20,189 bases of DNA from Parcubacteria group bacterium CG1_02_39_15 (GTDB taxonomy: Bacteria; Patescibacteriota; Minisyncoccia; Minisyncoccales; Paceibacteraceae). This document shows, in pieces, positions 14,006 through 20,189 of this stretch. Location of the stretch: NCBI GenBank assembly GCA_001872265.1, contig MNWE01000035.1, forward strand, positions 1 to 20,189, written 5' to 3'. How positions within the stretch are numbered: position 1 is the first letter of the stretch; each line of letters begins with the position of its first letter. The translations under genes and the position numbers were made by a program. A model generated the notes under the pieces. The model had not been told where the DNA came from, made no database searches, and was given only the letters and a program-made list of their open reading frames with translations.

Positions 14006-14039
14006 GTGTTACCGAAGTGGTAACCCTAAGGTCTTTTTT
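13994..14039 (+). terminator. Terminator of the HD gene
   Basis: A very long hairpin: AAAAGACCTTAGG (13994-14006) pairs with CCTAAGGTCTTTT (14025-14037), and after one bulged T the stem continues with GTTACC (14008-14013) / GGTAAC (14019-14024), loop GAAGT. The T-run covers 14034-14039. The stop codon of the HD gene (14003-14005) is inside the left arm. Confidence 0.93.
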
Positions 14040-14048
14040 AATAGGGTT

Positions 14049-14077
14049 TTACTTAATTAAACAAACCATGGTATAAT
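14049..14077 (+). promoter_or_regulatory. Promoter of the PaaX/Cas2-like gene
   Basis: TTACTT (14049-14054) and TATAAT (14072-14077) are 17 nt apart, with TGG before the -10 (extended -10). The whole promoter is covered by the 36-bp palindrome at 14051-14086. Confidence 0.65.
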
Positions 14078-14086
14078 TAATTAAGT
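14051..14086. repeat. 36-bp palindrome, copy 1 (putative operator)
   Basis: Arms ACTTAATTAA (14051-14060) and TTAATTAAGT (14077-14086) are exact inverse complements around a CCATGG centre (14066-14071); 15 of 18 base pairs match. It overlaps the promoter of the PaaX/Cas2-like gene and ends 8 nt before its ATG. Confidence 0.85.
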
Positions 14087-14094
14087 AGAATATT

Positions 14095-14676
14095 ATGACA
14101 AAATATAAGTATTATTTTAGAAAACCGAGGTCAGAAATTACTAAAGATATTATTCGGTGGTTATTTATGGCTGGCGCAATTGGTATCGCGGCAACATCGC
14201 CCTATCTTGGTATAAATGTTTGGCAGGCGTTTCGAAAAGCTAAAAAACAAGAAAAATATCAAAAACAAAAATTTTCTGATACCTTTACGAGACTAAGAAG
14301 AAAAAATGTAATTTATGTGGAGCAAAGAGGACACGAGGTCAAAATTTCCCTTACTCCAGAAGGACGAAAACTCGCAGGCTATATGCAAATTGACTCTTTA
14401 ATAATTAAAAAGCCGGCAAAATGGGACAAAAAGTGGAGGCTTGTTTTGTTTGATATTGCTCAATTAAAATCAATACACCGAAATGCCTTTCGGTCGAAAC
14501 TGAAAGAACTGGGATTCTTCCTTTTTCAAAAAAGCGTCTGGTTGCACGCCTTTGACTGTCGAGATGAAATCGAAGTGTTGAAAGATTTTTTTGGATTAAG
14601 CGACAAAGAAGTCTGCTTGATTACGGCAGAAAAGATACCAATGGAAAATAGTTTTAAAAAACATTTCGGTTTATAA
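14095..14676 (+). CDS. PaaX/Cas2-like winged-helix protein (putative transcriptional regulator)
   Basis: The 193-residue protein has a hydrophobic helix near the N-terminus (about 20-41, WLFMAGAIGIAATSPYLG), a winged-helix-like segment (about 58-98, FTRLRRKNVIYVE to LTPEGRKLAGYM), and a C-terminal Cas2/PaaX-C-type ferredoxin-like domain starting at WDKKWRLVLFDI (110-121) with the Asp (D120) at the end of beta-1, then LKELGFFLFQKSVW. Such proteins are often labelled Cas2 in Parcubacteria-like genomes, but the fused winged helix and the lack of any CRISPR array or cas1 here favour a PaaX-type regulator. It has no ribosome site. Two copies of a 36-bp palindrome flank it, one over its promoter and one upstream of the P-type ATPase, which suggests autoregulation and control of the transporter genes (inference). 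Confidence 0.8.
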   Translation: MTKYKYYFRKPRSEITKDIIRWLFMAGAIGIAATSPYLGINVWQAFRKAKKQEKYQKQKFSDTFTRLRRKNVIYVEQRGHEVKISLTPEGRKLAGYMQIDSLIIKKPAKWDKKWRLVLFDIAQLKSIHRNAFRSKLKELGFFLFQKSVWLHAFDCRDEIEVLKDFFGLSDKEVCLITAEKIPMENSFKKHFGL

Positions 14677-14680
14677 TTGC

Positions 14681-14716
14681 ACTTCATTAGTAATACCATG
14701 GCATAGTTAATTAAGT
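14681..14716. repeat. 36-bp palindrome, copy 2 (putative operator)
   Basis: Same orientation as copy 1 and identical at 29 of 36 positions; the 22-nt core from ACCATGG to TTAATTAAGT differs at only two. It starts 4 nt after the stop of the PaaX/Cas2-like gene. A weaker -10-like CATAGT (14702-14707) stands where copy 1 has TATAAT. Confidence 0.8.
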
Positions 14717-14739
14717 GGTTTTTGAAAGAGGGAAAAAAG

Positions 14740-14769
14740 AAAAAGGGGCTTTAAACTGGTCTCTTTTTT
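14740..14769 (+). terminator. Terminator upstream of the P-type ATPase gene
   Basis: AAAAAGGGGC (14740-14749) pairs with GTCTCTTTTT (14759-14768) through A-U, G-C and G-U pairs; the loop is TTTAAACTG and T6 lies at its end. It could end the PaaX/Cas2-like transcript. Confidence 0.6.
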
Positions 14770-14778
14770 AGTTACAAT
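14750..14778 (+). promoter_or_regulatory. Promoter of the P-type ATPase operon, leaderless
   Basis: TTTAAA (14750-14755), exactly in the terminator loop, and TACAAT (14773-14778) are 17 nt apart. The -10 ends 6 nt before the ATG at 14785, and no ribosome site is present. Confidence 0.55.
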
Positions 14779-14784
14779 AAAATA

Positions 14785-17391
14785 ATGACGAAAATTAGCT
14801 GGCACAATTTAGACGCAAAAGAAGTAGTTAAAATACTAAAAACTGATGCCGAAAAGGGACTGACCGAGAAGGAGGTTCAGGCGCGCCAAAAAGAATCTGG
14901 GGAAAATAAACTTCCGGAAGAAAAACCCTTATCACAGTTAAGAATTTTTCTTGCTCAATTCCAAAGTCCTCTGATTTATATTTTAATTATTGCTGGCATT
15001 ATCACTTTGGGCTTGAAAGACTTTACCGATAGTATTGTTATTTTTGGAGCAGTTCTTTTAAATACTGTCGTTGGTTATTTTCAAGAAAACAAAGCTTCCC
15101 AAGCCTTAAAAGAACTTAAAAAAGCAGTTACCTATGGAGCTCGAGTAATTAGAGAGGGCAATATTAAAATCGTTGACTCTCAAGAGTTGGTTCCTGGCGA
15201 CATTTTTATTTTAAATCCGGGAGACAAGGTGCCGGCTGACGGAAGAATAATTGAAAATCATAATTTAAAAACCAATGAAATGGCTTTGACCGGTGAATGG
15301 CTGCCAGCCAAAAAGAAAAGCGAGGTTTTGCCAATTGAAACTCCGTTAGCTGATAGAGATAACATGGTCTATATGGGAACAATTGTAGAAGATGGAAAGG
15401 CCAAAGCGGTGGCGGCGGAGACCGGCTCAAAAACAGAAGTGGGGAAAGTGGCGGAAATGGTCAAGGGAACCAAAGAGGAAAAAACTCCCTATCAGAGAAA
15501 ATTGTCTAATTTCTCGAAAATAGTTGGAGTGGTTATTGGTTTTATTTCTCTTTTTATTTTTATTTTGGGGGTAGCCACTGGGCAAGAATTCATTCAAATA
15601 TTTACGACGGTCGTAGCCGTGGCGGTAGCGGCTATCCCCGAAGGGCTGCCGGTAGCCATGACAGTGATTTTGGCCTTAGGAATGCAAAGGATTTTAAAAA
15701 GAAAAGGGCTGGTCAGGAAGCTTCTAGCAGCTGAAACCCTTGGCAGCACTTCAGTTATCGCCACCGATAAAACCGCCACTTTAACCCAAGGAAAAATGGA
15801 AGTAGCTGAAATTATTCCTCTTGAGAATAAAAAAACTGCTAAAAACCTGGCTCTAAAGATTGCCCTTCTCTGTAACGAGGCTTTCGTTGAAAACCCGAAA
15901 GAAGTTGTTAAAAAGTGGCGGGTAAGAGGCAGGCCGACTGAGAAAGCTTTATTGGTGGCGGCAATTCGAGCTGGGCTTTCAAGAGAAAAATTAGAAAAAA
16001 AAGAACCCAAGGTTGATGAAATTCCTTTTAGCCCTAAAAGAAAATACGGAGTTACTTTACATAAAACGTCAGGGAACGAATTTTACCTTTATTTTTTGGG
16101 AGCACCAGAAAAATTATTGGAAATCTCCAAACTAAACCAAGCTGAATCAAAGAAAATCAACCAAAAATTAGAAGAACTGACTGGGAAGGGTTACCGAGTA
16201 GTAGCAACTGCTTGGCGCAAGATTAATAAAATCCAATTCCCGCTTTCCAATAATTTAGACAATTATTGCCAAAATTTAACTTTTGTTGGACTGATTGCTC
16301 TAAATGACCCCTTGAGAAAGGAGGTAAAAGAAGCAATGAAAATTTGTGTTCGAGCTGGAATGAAACCAATTATTGTTACTGGCGACCATAAGTTAACCGC
16401 CAAAGCCGTTGCTCGAGAGCTGGGGTTTAAAATCAAAGAAAAAAGTATCCTGGAAGGAAAAGATTTAGACCAACTTTCAGCAAGAGAGTTTGACGAAAGA
16501 TTGGAAGAAACTCAAGTTTATGCCCGGGTTGAACCAAGACACAAACTTAGGATTATTGAAGCCTGGCAGGAAAGAGGAGAGGTAGTGGCAATGACTGGTG
16601 ATGGGATTAATGACGCGCCGGCTTTGAAGCGAGCCGACATCGGAGTTGCTTTAGGTTCGGGCACTGATGTAGCTAAAGAAGTTTCTGATTTAATTCTTTT
16701 GCCAGATAGTTTTAGCATTATTATTGCAGCAATCGAGGAAGGAAGAGCGATAATTGATAACATCAGAAAGGTTATCGCTTATTTATTCTGCAGCGCCTTC
16801 ACTGAAGTGCTTTTAGTCGGAATAAGCATCTTGGCTGGCTGGCCTTTACCGGTTTTAGCCGCCCAGATTTTATGGATAAATCTGATTGAAGATGGGCCTC
16901 TCTCTTTAGCCCTGGCCTTTGAGCCAAAGGAAAAAGACTTAATGAAACGAAAACCCGCTGGCCATAACGCTCCGCTTTTGACCAGCGAAATGAAAGTTTT
17001 GATTTTTGTCATCGGGATTATTACTGACTTTTTGTTGGTGGGTCTATTTTTCTGGCTTTGGAAATTCTCTGGATATGAGATTTCCCATATCAGATCGATA
17101 ATTTTTGCCGGATTGGCAATTGATTCAATGTTTTATATATTTTCCTGTAAAAGCCTTAGAGAAAATATCTGGCAAATAAATTTATTTGCCAATCGCTTTC
17201 TAATCTTTGCCTGGATTTTCGCAATAATAGTTTTATTGACCGGCCTCTATCTTCCTGCTTTACAAACACTTTTGAAAACTGTTCCCTTAAATTCTTTTGA
17301 CTGGCAACTCGTTCTGGGCTTAGGACTGCTTAATATAATTTTAATTGAAGCCACTAAATGGTATTTTATTGTTAAACATCAAACATCATGA
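14785..17391 (+). CDS. P-type cation-transporting ATPase (P2/Ca2+-ATPase-like)
   Basis: A membrane pump that couples ATP hydrolysis to cation transport. The 868 residues show all parts of a P2-type ATPase: N-terminal cation-ATPase domain (WHNLDAKEV), actuator motif TGE (169-171), PEGLP in M4 (285-289), phosphorylation site from D328, GDGINDAP hinge (605-612) and about ten membrane helices. M4 Glu286, the M5 Glu in SAFTEVLL and M6 NLIEDG (699-704) supply acidic ligands as in SERCA-type pumps, so Ca2+ or Mn2+ is a fair guess. Two oddities: the phosphorylation motif reads DKTAT (Ala331 for Gly), and the nucleotide-site KGAPE reads LGAPE (438-442, Lys lost). Its stop overlaps the exchanger start (ATGA). 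Confidence 0.92.
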   Translation: MTKISWHNLDAKEVVKILKTDAEKGLTEKEVQARQKESGENKLPEEKPLSQLRIFLAQFQSPLIYILIIAGIITLGLKDFTDSIVIFGAVLLNTVVGYFQENKASQALKELKKAVTYGARVIREGNIKIVDSQELVPGDIFILNPGDKVPADGRIIENHNLKTNEMALTGEWLPAKKKSEVLPIETPLADRDNMVYMGTIVEDGKAKAVAAETGSKTEVGKVAEMVKGTKEEKTPYQRKLSNFSKIVGVVIGFISLFIFILGVATGQEFIQIFTTVVAVAVAAIPEGLPVAMTVILALGMQRILKRKGLVRKLLAAETLGSTSVIATDKTATLTQGKMEVAEIIPLENKKTAKNLALKIALLCNEAFVENPKEVVKKWRVRGRPTEKALLVAAIRAGLSREKLEKKEPKVDEIPFSPKRKYGVTLHKTSGNEFYLYFLGAPEKLLEISKLNQAESKKINQKLEELTGKGYRVVATAWRKINKIQFPLSNNLDNYCQNLTFVGLIALNDPLRKEVKEAMKICVRAGMKPIIVTGDHKLTAKAVARELGFKIKEKSILEGKDLDQLSAREFDERLEETQVYARVEPRHKLRIIEAWQERGEVVAMTGDGINDAPALKRADIGVALGSGTDVAKEVSDLILLPDSFSIIIAAIEEGRAIIDNIRKVIAYLFCSAFTEVLLVGISILAGWPLPVLAAQILWINLIEDGPLSLALAFEPKEKDLMKRKPAGHNAPLLTSEMKVLIFVIGIITDFLLVGLFFWLWKFSGYEISHIRSIIFAGLAIDSMFYIFSCKSLRENIWQINLFANRFLIFAWIFAIIVLLTGLYLPALQTLLKTVPLNSFDWQLVLGLGLLNIILIEATKWYFIVKHQTS

Positions 17392-18344
17392 TTATTTACA
17401 TTTTAATTTTTATAATTTCTATTGTTTTAATTTATTTTTCCGGCGAATGGATAGTAAAAGGTTTGATGAGGATGGCCCGGTTTTTGGGCTGGAAAGAATT
17501 TGTGGTTGCTTTTTTTGTTATGGCTTTCGCTGCCTCTCTGCCCAATCTTTTTGTCGGAATCTCATCTGCTCTTCAAAAAATTCCTCAACTTTCTTTTGGG
17601 GATATTGCTGGAAATAATTTAGTCGCTTTAACAGTTGCCGTGGCTTTAGCTGCTTTTTTCAGCAAAGGAGGACTGCCCGCCGAAAGTCGAACCATTCAGA
17701 CGACTTCAGTTTTTACAATGGTGGCGGCAATTTTGCCTTTAATTTTGATTTTAGATGGAACCCTTTCGCGAATCGAAGGATTATTATTGATTTTTTTCTT
17801 TGCCTTTTATATTTTCTGGCTTTTTTCAAAAAAAGAAAGGTTTACAAAGGTTTATAATACTCATAGAGTTCCGCCTTTCAAAGAGTTTAAAACCTTTATT
17901 AAAGATTTGGGCAAGGTGGTTCTTGGAATAATATTGCTTATCGGAGCCGCCCAGGGAATTATTATTTCCGCCCAATTCTTTGCGGTAAGTTTTAATCTAT
18001 CAATTATTTTAATGGGGCTTCTAGTCACCGGCTTTGGCAGCGCTTTGCCTGAAATATATTTTGCTGTTGTTTCGGCTAAAAAAGGCGAAAGTTGGATGAT
18101 TTTAGGAGATTTGATGGGAGCTGTTATTATCCCGACCACTTTAGTCTTGGGAATTGTTGCTATAATTTGCCCGATAGAGATTCAAGATTTTTCATCATTT
18201 GCCATCGCCAGATTTTTCCTGATAATCACGGCTATGTTTTTTCTCTTTTTTGTCCGAACCGATCGCAAAATCACCAGAAAAGAAGCTCTCTTTTTACTCG
18301 GAACTTATATTACCTTCGTCGCAGTTGAAATTCTCGCCATATAA
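17388..18344 (+). CDS. CaCA-family sodium/calcium exchanger-like membrane protein
   Basis: These secondary transporters exchange Ca2+ or other cations for Na+ or H+. The 318-residue protein has about ten hydrophobic helices and the two inverted alpha repeats. Alpha-1 is FVVAFFVMAFAASLPNLF followed by FGDIAGNNLV; alpha-2 is VTGFGSALPEIYF followed by GDLMGAVIIPTTLV. Alpha-2 keeps the ion-ligand Glu (E222 in GSALPE), but at the equivalent alpha-1 site the motif is AASLPN with Asn53 in place of Glu. Loss of one of the two central acids should change ion selectivity or stoichiometry. It overlaps the ATPase gene by 4 nt (ATGA), so the two transporters are made together. Confidence 0.88.
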   Translation: MIIYILIFIISIVLIYFSGEWIVKGLMRMARFLGWKEFVVAFFVMAFAASLPNLFVGISSALQKIPQLSFGDIAGNNLVALTVAVALAAFFSKGGLPAESRTIQTTSVFTMVAAILPLILILDGTLSRIEGLLLIFFFAFYIFWLFSKKERFTKVYNTHRVPPFKEFKTFIKDLGKVVLGIILLIGAAQGIIISAQFFAVSFNLSIILMGLLVTGFGSALPEIYFAVVSAKKGESWMILGDLMGAVIIPTTLVLGIVAIICPIEIQDFSSFAIARFFLIITAMFFLFFVRTDRKITRKEALFLLGTYITFVAVEILAI

Positions 18345-18356
18345 TGTTAGTATAAT
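18340..18356 (+). promoter_or_regulatory. Two -10 boxes before rmuC
   Basis: TATAAT occurs at 18340-18345 (overlapping the exchanger stop codon) and at 18351-18356, 14 and 3 nt before the rmuC ATG. I see no convincing -35 and no ribosome site. The upstream box would give a very short leader. Confidence 0.4.
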
Positions 18357-18359
18357 TTT

Positions 18360-19334
18360 ATGGACGCGCTCTTGCTTCTCATCGCTCTAATTATTGTTGG
18401 TGGAAGTTTATTTTTTTTCTGGTCAAAAAAGTCGAGGATTGACGAAAAGCAATCAGAGTCAATAAGAGACTTGGAGAGGCGAGTAACTGATTTATTAACA
18501 GAGATTCGTCGGGATGTTAATGGTTCTTCGCGGGAGATGCACGAGCAAATTTCCTCTTTTACCAAAGAGGCAACCCAAATCAGAGAAGAATTAAGACAAG
18601 TCCAAGAATCGGTTAAAGATGTTTCTACTTTTCAAGAAATATTTAAGGCTCCTAAATTAAGAGGTCAGTGGGGAGAAGCGTCCTTGGAACACATTCTCTC
18701 TCAGCATTTCCCAGCGGAACTTTATAAAACTCAATATTTATTTTCTTCTGGTGAGCGGGTTGACGCCGCCCTCTCGCTTCCGAATGGTAGAGTTTTGCCG
18801 ATTGATTCTAAGTTCCCTTCGGAAAATTTTGCTAAAATGATAGAGACCGCCTCCGAAGGAGAAAGAATAGCCTTCCAAAAAAAATTTATTGAAGATGTCA
18901 AAAATAGAATTAATGAAATTACTCTAAAATACATTCTCCCCTCCGAGAGCACTACCGACTTTGCTTTAATGTATATTCCGGCCGAAGCTGTTTATTATGA
19001 AATAGTTAATAATATTGGCAGAGAGTTTGATTTAACCAACTACGCCTGGTCAAAAAAAGTAATTTTGACCTCTCCCAATACTATTTATTTAACCTTAAGA
19101 ACGATCGAGCACTGGTTTAAAGACACTCAAGTTTCCCGTCAAACTCAAGAGATTTTAAAAAGATTAAATAAAATAAACCAAGACGCAGCAAGGTTAATGG
19201 ATGATTTTAGAAAGCTTGGAGGACACTTGAGGAATACTGTTTCTGCTTATGATAGCTCAGAGAAGCGCTTGAGTTTATTTTCTGATAAAGTCGAGAGGTT
19301 ATTAGAAACTAAAGAGCCCAAAAAACTAAAATAA
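18360..19334 (+). CDS. rmuC: RmuC-family protein (DNA recombination protein RmuC)
   Basis: RmuC proteins are membrane-tethered, nuclease-like proteins that limit DNA inversion and rearrangement at short repeats. The 324 residues show the typical plan: N-terminal membrane anchor (about 4-21), a coiled coil (about 26-85), then the RmuC domain starting with APKLRGQWGEASLEHIL, with VDAALSLPNGRVLPIDSKFP, a YIPAEAVYYE stretch and a C-terminal helix bundle. The length is at the short end of the family. The next gene, rplU, starts 1 nt after its stop. Its presence fits a genome with short dispersed repeats in coding regions, though that link is only suggestive. Confidence 0.92.
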   Translation: MDALLLLIALIIVGGSLFFFWSKKSRIDEKQSESIRDLERRVTDLLTEIRRDVNGSSREMHEQISSFTKEATQIREELRQVQESVKDVSTFQEIFKAPKLRGQWGEASLEHILSQHFPAELYKTQYLFSSGERVDAALSLPNGRVLPIDSKFPSENFAKMIETASEGERIAFQKKFIEDVKNRINEITLKYILPSESTTDFALMYIPAEAVYYEIVNNIGREFDLTNYAWSKKVILTSPNTIYLTLRTIEHWFKDTQVSRQTQEILKRLNKINQDAARLMDDFRKLGGHLRNTVSAYDSSEKRLSLFSDKVERLLETKEPKKLK

Positions 19335-19335
19335 T

Positions 19336-19647
19336 ATGTTAGCGGTAATAAAAACTGGTGGAAAACAATATTTAGTTTCGCCAGGCCAAAAAATAAAAAT
19401 TGAAAAAATCGATAAAAAAGAAGGTTCGGAAATCACCTTTAATGATGTTTTGTTATTGGAGAAAAACAAAAAATTGGAGATTGGGACTCCGACAGTTGAG
19501 GGAGCAAAAGTAATCGGTAAGGTCCTAAAACAAAACAGAGCTAAAAAAGTTATTATTTTTAAATATAAAGCTAAGAAGCGCTACAAAGTAAAAAGGGGCC
19601 AGCGACAGCCCTATACCGAGATAGAAATAACTAAAATAGAAACCTAA
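19336..19647 (+). CDS. rplU: 50S ribosomal protein L21 (bL21)
   Basis: bL21 binds 23S rRNA in the large subunit. The 103 residues match the family in length and motifs: AVIKTGGKQYLV at the start, the EKNKKLEIGTPTVEGAKVIGKV middle, and the C-terminal RGQRQPYTEIEI. The usual neighbour rpmA (bL27) is not downstream; instead recR converges on it. It starts 1 nt after rmuC with no ribosome site of its own, so translation is probably coupled to rmuC. Confidence 0.96.
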   Translation: MLAVIKTGGKQYLVSPGQKIKIEKIDKKEGSEITFNDVLLLEKNKKLEIGTPTVEGAKVIGKVLKQNRAKKVIIFKYKAKKRYKVKRGQRQPYTEIEITKIET

Positions 19648-19648
19648 T

Positions 19649-20189
19649 CTATCGTCGGCTTTCCAAAGCCGACGATAAGGTTTCTTCGTCAGCGTACTCC
19701 AACTCCGCTCCAATCGGCAACCCGCGTCCCAAGCGGGTAATTTTCTTGCCTAAGGACTTGAGTAATCTTTCTAAATATAAAGTGGTGGCTTCCCCTTCGG
19801 TAGTTGGATTAATGGCAATAATAATTTCTTTAATTTCGGGCTTTTTAGCTCTTTCTTTTAATCCATCGAGTCTCAATTTTTCGACATCTTTTTTCCTCAA
19901 AGTAGAAACAGTGCCTCCCAGCACAAAATAGAGGCCGTTATATTTTTTGATTTTTTCAATTGAAACCAAGTCTGACTCTTTTTCTACAATACAAAGTAAA
20001 GACTTATCTCTGGCAGGATTTTTACAAATTTCACAGAACTCACCCTCTTGGCCTGAGCTTGTCGAAGGCTCAAATGGCTGAAAACATAATTTGCATAATT
20101 TTACATTTTCCTTCAGTTTAGCGACAGCCGAAATCAAATTGCCAATTTCTTCTTTTGACAATTTCAATAAGTAGAAAACAAAACGGGCA
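19649..20189 (-). CDS. recR: Recombination protein RecR, 5' end outside the window
   Basis: RecR works with RecO and RecF to load RecA at single-strand gaps. The frame stays open past a TTG at 20167 to the window edge, and those codons (ARFVFYLLKLSKEE) match the RecR helix AxRxAFYLLK, so the true start with its helix-hairpin-helix lies beyond 20189. Visible parts are a four-cysteine zinc finger (CKLC...CEIC, then NPARDKSLLCIVE), a Toprim domain (VLGGTVS, INPTTEGEATTLYL) and the conserved end TRLGRGLPIGAELEYADEETL. The zinc-finger loop is about eight residues longer than usual because of a short repeat (EPSTSSGQ). The gene converges on rplU. Confidence 0.93.
   Translation of the reverse strand, partial: ARFVFYLLKLSKEEIGNLISAVAKLKENVKLCKLCFQPFEPSTSSGQEGEFCEICKNPARDKSLLCIVEKESDLVSIEKIKKYNGLYFVLGGTVSTLRKKDVEKLRLDGLKERAKKPEIKEIIIAINPTTEGEATTLYLERLLKSLGKKITRLGRGLPIGAELEYADEETLSSALESRR
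19650..19677. terminator. Convergent hairpin between rplU and recR
   Basis: Perfect 13-bp arms TATCGTCGGCTTT (19650-19662) and AAAGCCGACGATA (19665-19677) with almost no loop. The last codons and stop of recR lie inside it. T-runs are weak on both sides, but its place between convergent genes supports bidirectional termination. Confidence 0.75.
20052..20068 (-). repeat. Dispersed short repeat inside recR
   Basis: CCTGAGCTTGTCGAAGG (read on the minus strand CCTTCGACAAGCTCAGG) is a sequence I know as a widely dispersed short repeat in many bacterial genomes, often translated as PSTSSGQ or similar. Here it is in frame within the RecR zinc-finger loop. Confidence 0.75.

Noticed and set aside
14095..14676. 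A CRISPR-Cas locus, because the protein has a Cas2-like domain.
   Set aside because: No repeat-spacer array and no cas1 or effector gene in the window; the fused winged helix fits a PaaX-type regulator better.
19746..19931. Plus-strand open frame of 61 codons within recR.
   Set aside because: It is a shadow of the recR Toprim region, with no ribosome site or motif.

Overview
The window looks like chromosome from a small-genome, AT-rich bacterium, most likely of the Candidate Phyla Radiation (Patescibacteria, Parcubacteria-like). The assignment is inferred from gene content, not from a marker tree. It rests on very tight gene packing, a PaaX/Cas2-like winged-helix protein of a type I associate with those genomes, an NQHxGP-type PurN-like formyltransferase, a membrane-anchored Clp-like ATPase, and short dispersed repeats inside conserved genes (rsmH, recR). 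TGA ends several genes (rsmH, ftsL, the Clp-like gene), so a code that reassigns UGA (SR1/Gracilibacteria) is not in use. All genes lie on the plus strand except recR at the right edge.

Layout. (1) 1-6419: purine synthesis genes purM, purD and a PurN-like formyltransferase, interrupted by a small membrane protein and a membrane-anchored Clp/AAA+ protein with a degenerate first ATPase site. (2) 6466-6993: a small P-loop ATPase. (3) 7020-11475: a short dcw (division and cell wall) cluster, mraZ-rsmH-ftsL-ftsI-(MurF-like), preceded by an upstream region with MraZ-type GTGG repeats and three matches to the DnaA box. (4) 11476-14040: a region of higher GC with strong Shine-Dalgarno sites: a 55-residue zinc-ribbon protein, a basic protein enclosed by a 14-bp leader/trailer inverted repeat, tRNA-Glu(CTC) and an HD-domain hydrolase. 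(5) 14041-18344: a PaaX/Cas2-like protein flanked by two copies of a 36-bp palindrome, then a P-type cation ATPase and a CaCA-family exchanger. (6) 18360-20189: rmuC, rplU and convergent recR, which runs off the window.

Two styles of gene are mixed. Purine genes and the 11.7-14.0 kb genes are near 50% GC in the lines I counted and have AAGGAGG-type ribosome sites. The Clp, dcw, transporter and rmuC genes are more AT-rich and start either by 1-4 nt coupling to the gene before or by apparently leaderless promoters, whose -10 box ends 6 nt before the ATG and whose -35 box falls in the loop or T-tract of the preceding terminator.

The observations most worth following are the twin palindromes around the PaaX/Cas2-like gene, the perfect leader/trailer repeat next to the tRNA, the DnaA-box/MraZ-box region, and several enzymes that have lost key residues (Clp D1, MurF-like P-loop, P-type ATPase DKTAT, exchanger alpha-1 Glu).
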